Origin: Owenia fusiformis
Lineage: Eukaryota; Annelida; Polychaeta; Sabellida; Oweniidae
Assembly (NCBI GenBank): GCA_903813345.2
Contig: CAIIXF020000007.1
Coordinates: forward strand, 17,280,714-17,344,713
Reading direction: 5' to 3'
Length of the DNA stretch: 64,000 nucleotides
Part shown: positions 23,801-38,800 of the stretch, piece by piece
Numbering within the stretch: the first letter of the stretch is position 1
How the letters are laid out: the number at the start of each line of letters is the position of its first letter
Made by a program: the position numbers and the translations under genes
Notes under the pieces: generated by a model
What the model was told of the DNA's origin: nothing
Seen by the model: only the letters and a program-made list of their open reading frames with translations
Databases searched by the model: none

Positions 23801-26800
23801 ATTTATTTAATTAGGTTTGATGGATAAAATATCTTGTAAATTGTGTATATGTATGCACTGTCAGTATACATCAATTCTCTTGATAAGTTCTTAAATGATG
23901 ATATACCTTCTTAACACAGAATAATACGTAAGTAGTTTCATCCATAGCAAGGCTACACTTCCCTTCTACACCATTTCCCAGGAACTGTATTTTTCTCCAC
24001 TGATTCTTTTTCTTATAATTTCCTTTTTTAATTTTCAAATACTGAAATATTCAAAATACACATATATGATCAATGAGAAAAACATATCTTATCATAATTA
24101 GAGGTTGAAATCCATGCTTTTTTGTCTTGAATGAATCATTGTTCTGATCTCTTTTTACAGTTTTATCGCAGATATGGCATGAATAAGATCTAAGGAATTT
24201 CATTTGAAGAATCATGATAGAAGATTTCCAATTTTGATGGATGTGAAATGTAACAGTGGCTATGAAATATAAAAATGGGTGTTAAATACAACAATGGGTC
24301 TTAAATACAACAACATTGTTAGTTTGAGTACCTGTTTCATATCATTTAAGATGACACCTTCTTCATGTATGTAATCCAGCAAAGTTCTCTTTGCCAGAAC
24401 ATCGTTTCTCAGTCTATCCCAATATCTTGCCAACTCTTCCAAATGACCATGGCTACCATAGGTGACCTCAGCCTGCCCTGCCATCCTGGGATGTAAGGAT
24501 ACAAACTGCTTACTGTTATTCCCACACTGAGTTCCATATCTTGCCATGTCAAGGGGCACACTTGTTGTACCTTTGAACAGCATCTCTGGTAAAATACTCT
24601 CACATCTCTCATCATCTTCATAATCATCAATTGGAACTACAGGTGTGATTGCTGCTTCAGAGGAGGGTGCCACCTTGATAATTTGATCATCAGAAAATGA
24701 TGACTTTACACCTATATCTTGGAAAAAGGACTTAATCGCATCCATGTTGGGAGTTGGAGCCTCAGCCTCTAATGAGGGATGTCCATCATCAATTCCAAGT
24801 CTAGAAGAAGACTCATTAGCAGATAGGTTCAGTGAAGAGAGTTGGTCATCAAGGTCTTCATTCTCCAGGTCTGTGGATAATGCCTCTAGCATCTCCTCTG
24901 GTGTTCCTGTGGTAAGCACATTCTCTTTAGGTGCTTCATCATGCAGTGCCATAGGTGTTATACTCTCTTCAGTGTCAATAGGTTCACCATCATCAATGTG
25001 TTTTACCTGCTCCGATAGATACCTCACTTCAGTTAGGGGATGTGCTTGGGAGCTAAAGGCAGGGGTTTCAGGGGAAGGGAGGATGATGCCCCTTTGTCCA
25101 GATATGTCATGATCAAACATGAGAGCAGATGGTCTATAATTAGAACTGGCAATCTTAAGAGGCTTAGCTTGAGCTAAACCATAGTGACTCTCAAAACCAC
25201 CAGGTTCCTCGTGATCTTTAACAAGATCATCCTGATGGGCTGATTCATTTTCTTTGCTTGCATCTTTATATTCAGGGATAATGTCTCTAGACTTTGGAGG
25301 TAATGATGGAGTCCTGTTTGATATGCCAAGAGCCATCTTGGGAGGACTAATCAGACGGCTACTGAGGTGTCCACGGAGACTTGAACTTGTCTGGGATCCA
25401 AATCCTCCACTTTGAAACAAACTTCCTGAGTTGTTCGAGTAAAATGAGTTGTCAAGAAACATTTTTCCGAGGAATCGCTTCAGTTTCTTCCTTAACCAGA
25501 TCCCCTCAAGTGTCTTCAAACGATCTGGTTTAATCTTAACCTCAGGTCTCAATTTTTTACATATCTTATTCTCACAATGTTTCCCAGCCTCACATTCACT
25601 GACGTGCATCTTAATAGCAGAAATGACAACTTTACACTTCCTACAGGTGGTGCATTCTGGGAAGTGTTTAAAGATGGCCACCAGCTCATGACAAAGGTTA
25701 CAGTTTGTTATAGATGCCATGCCTCTCTGTGTGGGCCAACAGTCAGATTGCATACAGGTCAACAACTCTTGCAAGGTAGACTGGAACTCACTTTCCTCGA
25801 CCTGGAATAATATGAGAGAAGATATCATTTTTAATCATTCATTTTTATTAGGTTTGTACATTAACAGATAATTAATTGCACAAAATACTGGACGACAGGG
25901 CTAATCTCATCTGTAATTTTTCCATTTTCTATAATTTTCACACTATTAAGTTATCATTATCATCAATAATTGCTGAAAGTATGACATAAATCACTGGTGA
26001 TTATCAGGAGTTCAAGACCATGTCTTTCAAAATGGCAAACTGCATATCTCCAATTCTCTTTTTATACTAACCTGTGATGAATAGGAAAGGTTGGAGTGTC
26101 AGGTATATGGATCTGATACATTTAAGCAACCTGCACTTGCTATTAACATTTACTGTAATTCAGTAATCCTCTTTGTAAATAAATTGTGTTTGGTTTCAAG
26201 TGTTATTACAACTGTTTTCCCCTGTCTATGTACATGTAGTATTCTTAGTGCATTCATCCAAGGTTTTAACACATTGCTATAGAAAGGGGAAATATTCAGA
26301 TAACAGCAAGCTACTAATCACAAAAGTTAAGTACATAAATCAACAATATTCTCCTAATTGCAAGGTTAAAGTTGTTTTTAGATTTATCATGTTTAGATCT
26401 CTAACTGTCAAGACAAACAGGCAATTTCCATCTCCCTTTATATGAATGAATCTCCTTTCCTGTTTCAATTCCATATTCATTTTCTGAATATTTCATTTTG
26501 AATGATAATATATGTATCTCTCTATTAAATGATAAAATCTGGACCAATACTGATGAATTCATTATACAATGTCATACATTGACTTTTATCATGATATGTG
26601 TATGCCATATCCAAATTGTCATGGTTCAGGGGTAAATGATCACATATTTACATCAATGACAAGAACAAATGATCTGTAATTGACTTCATATCTAATATTG
26701 ATAACTTAGAAATTATTATGATTCACAGATATCATTGAATGCTAAATAACTCATAGAATAAAAAAATGATCAAAAATATCCAGGACTTTTACATCTCTCA

Positions 26801-29800
26801 GATCCATGTCTTATACTTTATTCAACCCCTAAAAAATCATCAACTGATTTCTTAAGTCCCGTAGTGTGTTATGAAGTAAATGTGTAAAGTAAACTACTAT
26901 GCCTTCATTGTCCCTCTGGACAATGTCTTTAGAGCAAGTGAGAATGATGCTATTAATTTCTATCAGAATAGTAAACTGTGGTTGAAAAAATACAGAATAT
27001 CAGATCATTTTAGTCGATTAATGAGTTGATATCAAATATCAACACAAGGCAATAACATGACAAAATGTCACCACCTAGTTGCTCACAAAATTATTAGTTC
27101 ACCTTTAAGTCAGATTTGAATTTCTTGGAACTTGTAGATGTTTCTGAAAAAAATGCTCAATTTGAAGCAAGTTGAAAAAAGAGCTTTTGTGACCCTGAGA
27201 AGGTCATTGAAGGTGAAATCTCAAATCTAAAGTCAGATTTGAACTTCTGAAAACTTGTAAATGATTTTGAAAAAAAATGGTCAATTTGAAGCAAGTTGAA
27301 AAAGACCTTTTAACCTTGAGAAGGTCATTGAAGGTCAAATATTTTTTTGACCTTGAGAATGTCATTAAAGGTCAAATATATGTGAACAGTTCAGCAGTAA
27401 ATCTTGAATCTAATATACACCTACCTTTTCCAAAGCTTCAGCAAAACTCTTCAAACGACCATGTTTTTTCCTGTATCCTTTGAAGTCCATCTCTGGGGCT
27501 TCACCACCTAACATGTTGCCAAGCTGTGCAATATCAGCATTGGAATCTGTCACTGGTCCCTAGAATGAGATCCACTATATATGTTCTTTTATTTATCAAT
27601 GTACATGAACTACATGTATATTTCACTAAAAAAAGTTACAATACTACAGTATTTCAAAGGTTTTTCCCTATACTACCTGAGTGGGAAGAAAGAATATATG
27701 AGGGGTGATCAATTAAAAAAACATCCATTACCTATGAATTACTCTTGTAATTTAACTACAATAGTATCAGATTTATCTTATTATGGACCAAATTTTTAAT
27801 TTAATTAATTTCTAATTCTCAAATTACAAAAATAAATCTCTAACTGAAAGAAACCTTCAAAAGGTTTGAACAGTAACTTTCCTATAGTGCCCTATTAAGT
27901 ACCAATAAAAATAAAAATACATTTAATTGTTAGGGCCTAACTGGGCTCCCTGTACACTTTATGAGTTAATGTTTAACATTTATTGCAATATTCAGTATAC
28001 TACAGTATGAGGCATCTTCTCCGAAGTAAACTCATGACAAAATATGTTCATCGTCACATGTGGGAGGATATGTCAAGCAAGCCACGCACACAAGTCTAGG
28101 TTATATTTACATATAATTGAGTTCAAAAATCAAGTTCTGACTACTATTTAACAGAAAGTAGGCCAGTTGTATTTGCCAAAAGATATTTCCTGATTCCCTA
28201 GAAAATGATCAAAGATTTGAATTATATTTGCAATACAGAATTTTCAAAATGTCACAATCTTTTCATATATTAGAGGGTTTGGGGAATTTTCATACATGTA
28301 CTGTGACACTACACTGAACTAGGGCATTACATGGAAAGAAATGACCTTCATACTCCAGTAAAAACACGAAAAATAAATGAAAAAATTGCAATACTTATTA
28401 AACCTAGTGCAACAAATGCATATTGATGAGTTTAAAGACATATCAAAAATCTAGAAAAATCTAAGTAGTGGAAGACATGTAAAAATCACTATTTGTACCC
28501 CCTGGTCTTATTTTATGAGGGGATACTGTGATAAGCATTTATATCTTCTGTTGTGTGCCTCCAATTACATTCAAATTTTCAGGGATTATGCATCCATATA
28601 TACTTAGTTGTCATGAAAAGATTGATCTTGATTGGTCAATTGGTTACCATGGCAACATAATTTAATTGCAAAATATTGTAAATATTAAGGATAAATCTAC
28701 CGTTTCCCTACAAACAGATCGTAGTTTGTCATTTTTAATTTTTCAAAATGAACACAAAGTTGAGCGTAATACATATTGAAGGAGTTTACAACAAGATAAC
28801 ATGATATATAGGTTAATAGGATGACATATTTGGTTCATGTTTGATAACTACACTGTACTGCTCAATTTTCCACAAAGTGGGCGTGGCACTTTTTGTTATT
28901 ACAATTCCAAATAATTTCATATTTTCAAGGGTCATTAATACATATATAATTATCTGGAATGGTGAGTCCAAATATCTTTTGTCAATTGGTTGCCATAGTA
29001 ACACAACATATTGTATGTGAATCGTGGGTAGAGGTCATTTCAGGCAATCCTTGTTAATCTTAATTGTTTATTACATTCATCCTTAAGAACTGTTTTAGTG
29101 TATGATCTTTTTTAACAAATACAGGTTTGGATAATATTAATATGCGTTTGCTATGGTAACACAACTAATAATGCTGTTTCTTGAAATACTGCTCTGTTTG
29201 TTCGTCTGCCCGCCCATCTGTCTAAGCATTTTCTGACCTATTAATTAATCACAGATTGGTGTTATATGTGACAAAATGGTGATTCTTGACATCTTAGACT
29301 CAAGAGGATGTACCAACTTAGACCCTGTACGCTGTATCAGTCTTAGATTATGGATATTCTACCCATTGTAGACTTTGGAGGATGTACCCATTAAACACAA
29401 GAGTCTACAACCTCTAAGACTCTAGAGGCTGTACCATCTTATATCTATTTATTAATCACATATTAATGTTACATGTGGCTAAATTGTGATTCTTGACATC
29501 TTAGACTCTAGAAGATTTATCAACTTAGACTATATACATGTAGGCTATATCGATCCTAGATTATGGATGCTGTACCCATTGTAGACTCTGGATGATGTAC
29601 CCATTAAACACTAGAAGCTCTGGAGGCTATACCCATTGTAGACTCTTGGAGGCTGTACCCATTGTTAACTCTGCATCTGGAAGGTGTACCATCTTCTCTC
29701 GAAGGCTGTTCCCAGAACTCATCAAAGGTTCTGGAGGCTATACCATTTTTGACTCCGGAGGCTATATCCATTTAAGACTCTAGAGGCGATATCATCCTAG

Positions 29801-32800
29801 TCTCTAGGAGGCTGTATCCATTGTAGACTATGAGGGTCTACCATCCTAGGCTCTTGGAGGCTATACCATCTCAGACTCTTGTAGGTTGTACTATCTTAGA
29901 CTCTTGGAGGCTGTACCTATATTTGACTCCTGACTTTCATAGAAATCATAGACTATTGAGGCTGTACTATCTTTGGCCCTAGAGGCTGAATCCAAATTAA
30001 ACTCTGAAGCTATACCATATTGGTCTCTGGAGGTTGAATTCATATTATACTCTGGATGTTGTACCATATTATACTCTGCAGGCTGTATCAATTTTAGATT
30101 ATAGAGGCTGGGTCATCTTAGACTCTTGGAATTGAAGGTTGTAGCCATCATAGAAGTAGATGTACCCATTAAACTCCTGAGGCCATATTAGACTCTAATT
30201 GTTAATATTAGTCGTATTGTTAATATTAGTCTATACCATTTTCAACTTTGGTGGCTGAACCATTTTAGGCTCTGAAGGCTGTACCATCTTAGAATCTGGA
30301 AACTAGTCCTATGTTATATCGAGAGGCTGTACCATCTAAGGGTTGGAGGCTGTACATGTTAGACTCTTGGAGGCTGTACTTATCATAGGCTCTGAATGCT
30401 ATAGCAATCAAATGATCTGAAGGATCTACCATCTTGGACTCTGGAGACTGAACCCATGTTATATCTGGAAGCTGTACCATCTTAGACTCGTGGAAACTGT
30501 GCCTGTCTTAGCCTCTGGATGCTATAGCAATCATAGCCTCTGAAGCTGTATCATCTTAGACTCTGGAGACTGATTCCATGTTATATCTGGAGGCTGTACC
30601 ATCTTAGACTCATGGAGGCTGTACCATCTTAGACTCATGGAGGCTGTACCCATCCTAGGCTCTGAATGCTATAGCAATCATAGCCTCTGAAAGCTGTACC
30701 ATCTTATACTCTGGAGACTGATCCCATGTTATATCTGGAGGCTGTACCATCTAAGGGTCTGGCGGCTATACCATCTTAGACTTATGGAGGCTGTACTGAT
30801 TCTAGGCTCTGACTACTACAGCAATCTTATATTCTGAATGTTATATCATCTTGGACTCTGGATGCTGAATACATATACTACTTGGGGCTGTATCATATTA
30901 GATTCTTGAGACTGCACTAATTTTATACTCTTGAGGCTGTACCATCTATATACTCTGGAGGCTGAACCAACTTAGGCTCTACTGAACCATTCTATAGTCT
31001 CAGGTTCTACCATATTAGACTATTGGATGACATGTTCTTGGTATTGAAGGACACCATATACGCTGGGGGTTGAATCATATTCTATTATGAGATAAGTTTT
31101 TTCAGAACATATGCACTACACTATTTGCGTTTATTATGCTCTGTGTTACTATGGCAACCCCTTGACCAATCATGTACAGACTCACCATATTAAAGAATAA
31201 CATCCGTATCCATGAGCCCTAAAAATATAACTGTGACTGATTTTGTAAAAATAACTGTTTTAGGACATTATCACTGAAAAGTGCCACGCCAACTTTTGAG
31301 TAGATAGAGAGGTAGTCACGTAATAGAATAGAGTTCAGGGTCAAAGATATCATATAATTTATCACATTTATCATGTTATCTTATTAAACCCTCCCCAAAT
31401 ATGTTTTTAGGGTAGTTTAATGTTCATTTTCAAATGATTTGAAGAGTAATGGCAACATCTGTTATTATAAGAAGCTTCAGACTTACCTGAAATATTTAAG
31501 ATTTTGAGTAATCAAATTGTGTTGCTATGGTAACCAATTGACCAATTAATTTTAAAATTGTCGTGACAACTCACTATATATAGGCGCATGATACCTGAAG
31601 ATTTTATAGTGATTAGAGTTATGTAACAGAAATCATTAATGATTATCATATTACCCCCTCATAAAATTATCCCAAGGGGTATAAATGGTGATTTTAAGGT
31701 TTTCCACTACTTAGATTTTTCTAGATTTTTGATATGTTGTTTTACTTACCAATGGCTATTGATTACACTAGGTTTACTCTGTGTTGCAATTTTTTCATTT
31801 ATTTGTGAAAATTTACAACGATTTTACTGGAGTATCAAGAATAAATGTTTAAAAGTAATATTGCGTCAAGTCTTATGTGCAAAATTGAATTGCAGACCAT
31901 TCATCATTTTTTCCTATACATTAAATGTAACTGTAAACAGATTTTAATAATCTTTAATGTTCACCCTGAGCACACATCAACAAGTTGGTTAGTTGCTAGG
32001 TAACAAATACAGTAAACCTCTATTCAGTATTATAGTCCGGTAGGAAACTGATGAAACACATAAAAAACAGAAATCTGGCTAGCCATATTAATATAATTTC
32101 AGTGACAGAAGTGATTAGTGCTAATTAGTATAACACCTCCTCAAGTTTACACTTTTCAAAGTTCACTTTTCAATTACCTTTGTAAAATTAATTCCTGCTT
32201 GTGGAACACCTGGCAAGTGAAACACTATTTTGATGTATTAAATATGTTCACTTACACAGGTATATATAAGCTATTCAGTCAGCCAAAATCTATTGAGCAG
32301 GATGTTCCAGATTTTTTTTGATTTAATACGTTTTTTATTTATTAAGTACAATACTTAAAGGATATATCACACATAGAGAAAACATGGTTGAAGCTGCACA
32401 CAATTTAAGAAGCCGGTTCAAGGATATAAAGATCCCATAGAAATAATCAGGTGGCCAAGATCAAAACAATCTGGTTCTGTACCAGTACTTTTTGGCTCTA
32501 GACTGGCATTTATATTGCACCAATCAGGTTTAGGTGACTATGTAGGCATGTATAATATCAGGGGAGGTAATGAGAATTTAAATTGCACAGTACCTCTAAG
32601 TTGATGGGGTGCATGGACTGGCCTCTGTCTGGCCTATCATATCTCCTGTGTCTATTGCTCTCATCTTGCTCCTCTTTTCTGTCATTATCTTCATCTCTGC
32701 TCCTCTAGAATCATAAGACACATGTGCAGTAACAACTGTGTATGTGAACAACTCTATAGACATTAGACATATGTACATTAGTTCCTGTGCATGTGAACAA

Positions 32801-35800
32801 CTCTATTTAAACATTAGACATATGTACATTAGTTTCTGTGCATGTAAACAACTCTATAGACATTAGACATATGTACATTAGTTCCTGTGCATGTAAACAA
32901 CTCTATAGACATTAGACATATGTATATTAGTTCCTGTGTATGTGAACAACCCTATAGACATTAGACATATGTACTGTACATTAGTTCCTGTGCCTGTGAA
33001 CAACTTTATAGACATTAGACATATGTATATTAGTTCCTGTGTATGTGAACAACTCTATAGAATTAGACATGTGTACATTAGTTCCTGTGCCTGTGAACAA
33101 CTTTATAGACATTAGACATATGTACATTAGTTCCTGTGCCTGTGAACAACTTTATAGACATTAGACATATGTATATTAGTTCCTGTGCATGTGAACAACT
33201 CTATAGACATTAGACATATGTACATTAGTTCCTGTGCATGTAAACAACTCTTTAGACATTAGACATCTGTACATTAGTTCCTGAGCATGTGAACAACTCT
33301 ATAGACATTAGACATATGTACAATAGTTCCTGTGCATGTGAACATCGCTATAGACATTAGACATGTATATTAGTTCCTGTGCATGTAAACAACTCTTTAG
33401 ACATTAGACATCTGTACATTAGTTCCTGAGCATGTGAACAACTCTATAGACATTAGACATATGTACAATAGTTCCTGTGCATGTGAACATCGCTATAGAC
33501 ATTAGACATATGTACATCAGTTCCTGTGTATGTGAACAACTCTATAGACATTAGACATATATACATTAGTTCTTGTGCATGTGAACAACTCTATAGACAT
33601 TAGACAAATGTACATCAGTTCCTGTGTATGTAGAGCTGGCATCGAATTGGATTTTAATGTCGACATGTCGGAGCTCTCGATCGACGACGATATCGACATT
33701 GTCGGGTCCAATGATATTCGAAAAATGAAACAAATTTTGAAGAAAATCCGTCTGAATTTTAGCTTGTATTTAGCAATACAATGCACAATAGTCATCCTCA
33801 GTTGTATGTTTTATATTTAACTTACAGATAAACCATGTTCAAGTATCAGACTTTGATGAAAAAGCAATAAATAGACATAAAACTACGATTTCTGTTGTTA
33901 TTTCCGGGCAGCCATTGAAAATAAATCTCGAGGGTAAATCTCGAGAGGCCCCAAGACCTAATTCGAGAGCAGGAAGTCGATCAAAACAAAAAAGAAAATT
34001 TGAAAATGTAGGCGGTAAAACTTCACTAAAATACACCATACAGCAGATAGTAACAGAGATTTTAATTCATAGGGAAATAGCTTATTATGTTGTGAGTTCC
34101 GACTGTCGATCAAGAGGTGTTGTGTCGACATGGGTGTCGCAGAGAGCATTCGACTGACAATCGACCATTCCGACATTTGATGCCAGCTCTATGTGTATGT
34201 GAACAACTCTATAGACATAAGACATATGTATATTAGTTCCTGAGCATGTGAACAACTCTATAGACATTAGACATATGTATATTAGTTCCTGTGCATGTGA
34301 ACAACTCTATAGACATTAGACATATGTACATTAGTTCCTGTGTATGTGAACAACTCAATAGACATTGGACATATGTTTATTAGTTACTTTGCATGTAAAC
34401 AACTCTATAGACATTAGACATATGTACATTAATTCCTGAGCATGTGAACAACTCTATAGACATTAGACATATGTACATTAGTTCCTGTGCATGTGAACAA
34501 CTCTATAGACATTAGACTTATATATATTAGTTCCTGTGTATGTGAACAACTCTATAGACATTAGACATATGTACATCAGTTCCTGTGTATGTGAACAACT
34601 CTATAGACATTAGACATATGTACATTAGTTCCTGTGCATGTGAACAACTCTATAGACATTAGACAAATGTATATTAGTTCCTGTGTATGTGAACAACTCT
34701 ACAGACATTAGACATATATATATTAGTTCCTGTGCATGTGAACAACTCTATAGACATTAGACATATGTACATTAGTTCCTGTGCATGTGAACAACTCTAT
34801 AAACATTAGACATATGTTCATTAGTTCCTGTACATGTGGACAACTCTATAGACATTATGGTCATTAGTTCCTGTGCATGTGAACAACTCTATAGACATTA
34901 GACATATGTACATTAGTTCCTGTGCATGTGAACAACTCTACAATCATGAAACAAATCTACATTACCACCTGTGTGTGTGAATGCCTCACTCAGTAAACAC
35001 CTCAAGAACCATGAATTGCAAATACTTCTCTCACTTAACACTATACAAATAGTGACTGCCATTGAGGGCAATAGTGTAAATTATTTCCCCGAGGGAATAT
35101 CCTCTACAATGTACTATTCCCGAAGCCGCAGGCTGAGGGAATAGTACATTGTAGAGGATATTCCCAAGGGGAAATCATTTACACTATTGCTCGAAATTAG
35201 GCAGTCACTATTTGTTTTATTATATACCCTATACTGACTCTTGTCCCGTTTCCTCTGCGAAGGCCAAAAAGGCTTAGAAAGCCCCCTCCCCGGGTCCATT
35301 GTTAGCATTATAAGCTGTGACGTCATCAGATGCTCAACAGAAATTCTTGCCTCTGAGACTCTCATTTGACAAATTCAATCGCGTTTAACACGCGGAATAG
35401 ATTATCATAACACTTGAAATTACACAGACGTATTGAGCTTAGGGAACTTTATACACGTTGCTTATATTGTATCGTTCACGCACGTCTGTCATGGTGAACG
35501 GAGTTGATTTGTGTTTGTGCTCATCCTCCATTTTTCTGTTTTTCGTCTGCGCAGTGATGATGCGCAGACGTTTCCAAGGGTAATAGAACTTGCAATTGTG
35601 ACGTCAGCGGGCAATAGTTCAAATGTATATTCCCGCTGACGTCACATTTGAGGGAATATAACTTTCCGAGGGAAATAGTAAATCTATTTCGGAACACGTG
35701 ACTAGGTATTGACCAATCAGGATTAGTGTTACATATTGGGTATATAATAAATCAAAATATGAAATTTTATCTGTAATAAATCTATGTAGAAAAAACCTTT

Positions 35801-38800
35801 ATTGGATTTTAGAACTTTTGAGTAAGATAAAAACTGCACAGAAAATAATTGAACAAAGTATGAAGGGACTTGAATACAAATATGAAGATCAATATGACAT
35901 TGAACAATGTCAGTGTTTTGCACTCACTACTTGAAAAGTAACCAGATTTTGAATAGCAATAAAATGGTTACCACTACAACACGCCTTACCATCGCGTAAG
36001 CAGGCGTCACCGTACAGCGTCAAAAAATAGCAGTAATGTAATGTACAGTAACGCAAATTAACTGCTTTGAAGCAAAAACTATGACAAGGGTTTAAAAAAA
36101 TTAATTTGATGAAAACTAATACGATTTCATGTGAAATAAAAACAGCATTCTCTTAGAAATGGTTTTAACTTTCTGATTATGATAAACGTTTTACGAGCAC
36201 TGTTCGAATTTTTTCTGAGTGAATCGGCCCACATAATCGACCAGAGTGAAAAAAGGTTGTTTTTTCACATTTTGTTTGGTTATTATTTTCCCTACCGTCT
36301 GAGAGTATGGATTATTTTTATGAGAATATGTATTTGTTACTTACACATTTTAGAACGGGCGAAGATTCAGCAAACAACCATTCATTATGTATATTTAAAA
36401 AAGATCAAATTTGTACGGTGACGCACCAGCTGTACGGTGACGCTATGCTTTGATGAACTAAATGAGACTAAGATTGTATGAAATGGAAACTCTGGAGTAT
36501 GATTATTTGTTCATATATAGTGCATGGGCGCTACAGTTCAACGATATCTTCCACAGCTTAATTGAAGGTTACTGGAAATGTATGATACGGTAAAGATCAT
36601 GAAACCAAAAACTCTCTTGTTGCTATGTTATCGATGTTTTAAAACAAGTGATGCCACAAGTAAATCTCATCTTGCACGTGTGACTTTTTAGGATGAAAGA
36701 TGCAATATCTTGCATGGGGTAAAGATGGCTGTGTAGGCTATCTTTGTTAGTCATTTGAGAAAAGCCTGGTTTAGTTCAAATGATACCAAAGCATTACGTC
36801 AACTTTCAAATAGTTAATTCCATGAAAACTAAAAATATCAAAATTAATACTTCCTGTCCGCCATCTTAAATGCGAAGGTGACGGCTGTAACCTTCGCTTG
36901 ATACTTACCAGTGATAATGTACATGTAGATCTGACGCTTCTTTACCTCTTGTTCGAACAGTAAGCTTAGAGCACTTCAAAAAATCTAAGGAAGCGTCACC
37001 GTACAGCTGATGCGTCACCGTACAGTTCTGATCTTTTTTAGATAAATACACTGAATGATTATTTGCCGAATATTCATCTGTTCTAAAATGTGTAGATAAC
37101 AAATACATATTCTCATAAAAATAATCCATACTCTCAGACGACAGGAAAAATAATAACCAAACGAAAAGTGAAAAAACACCATTTTTCTCTCGAGTCGATT
37201 ATGTGGGCCGATCCAGTCAGAAAAAATCCGAGCAGTGCTCGAAAAACTTTTATCATAATTAGAAAGTTAAAACCATTCCTAAGAGAATGCTGTTTTTATT
37301 ACACCCGAAATCGTATTTATTTTCATCTAATTAATCTTTTTAAAACCCTCATTATAGTTTTTGCTTCAACTCAATTAATTTTCGTCACCGTACAGAAAAC
37401 TGTACTACTGTATTTTTTGACGCTGTACGGTGACGCCTGCTTACGCGATGGTTAGGCGTGTACAATTCATTTTAAAAAAGTAAGTTTATTCCAGATTCCA
37501 TTCATGATATAAGAACTACACTTACTATGATTGTTGTATCAAGGACATTTAATTTGCATCAAAGTCAATCAGCAGGATTTAAAGTCTCAATGTTCAAATA
37601 ACTACCTGATCATGAGGATGAAACACTTAAGCTTAAATAAATAATTTATGTTTGTATATGTGTGAGTAATGGTTATCATGTAATTTCTTTTCTGAGAAAT
37701 TAAATATAAGTTGTCATTTGACGTGGGGAAAATATCTCAGTGGAGTCACAAACAATAAAGGTCAAGGTGATCTCTCCAGCAGTTTAAAACAAAGGCGTCA
37801 TAAGAGGGGTGGGAGGCAAAACTATTCACCCCTCACCTTCCAGACCAAATTGACTGAAAATTGACGTACTTGCATTTTTAGGCATTATTGATCAATTAAA
37901 GACCCCAGATTCCACTTTAATTTATTGAAAGAAATTACAAAAACAGCTGTACCAGTCTATAAAACCTTCCGCATAGCTACTATACAAATGAGAAGGTGTA
38001 GGCTACCTTATCTACAACTTGTGGGTGGATACCTACATGTACTTAAATTGAACTTGTTTTTGTTCTTATATATGTACACAATAATGTCAAATTCCTTTAT
38101 CAGATAAAACACTTTCAAATTGTTTGATTTGTAAGTTCAAAATAGGTAGCTTTGATATTTAATAAGCATGTAGAACAGAAACTGAAAATCTGGTGTTTTA
38201 TATTCATAATTGTAACTTTATATAACTTGGGTTAGTATGACATGCAAATGAAACACACTTTAACGAATAAGTGATTGGTAAATAACTTTAAATGACATTG
38301 GTAAAAATTACAACTGATGTAAACACCACATTTAACACGCATAAATGTATTCAACACATCATGAATCATTTTACATGGATTTGTAGATATTGTTGCCTTT
38401 TCAAAGTTCACATTTAATATTATTACACCAATTTGATGTAGAACATCACATCTATATCATATACACATTGCTTTAGGGTGGATAACTTTTTCTCAGATCT
38501 TTAAGTGCTTATTAAAGGAAACCAGAACAACGGCAACGCCAAAGCGTAGCGAATCCCATCGAACAGAAATGGCTGGCATTTTTACAAACGAATAGCAAAT
38601 ATCATAAAACAACACACATAAGAAAGGCCACCATTTTCAAAATGGTTGCTCACTAGCCAAGTTGTCATCAGAAGAAATAATATGCTTTTCAGTAGCCACC
38701 TCTAAAAATTTTGAAAAATCCCACACGTACTTGTTTAAATAACACACATAAAAATGGTGGCCATTTTTCAAAATGGCCGACTACTCCCCAAAGTTTAATT

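Noticed and set aside
31639-31947. 102-aa hydrophobic ORF
   Set aside because: It lies in the right arm of the foldback structure, with no domain, and AT-rich codons explain the hydrophobicity.
32744-34950. CRISPR-like repeat array
   Set aside because: Units are contiguous without spacers, there are no cas genes, and the context is eukaryotic; it is a minisatellite.
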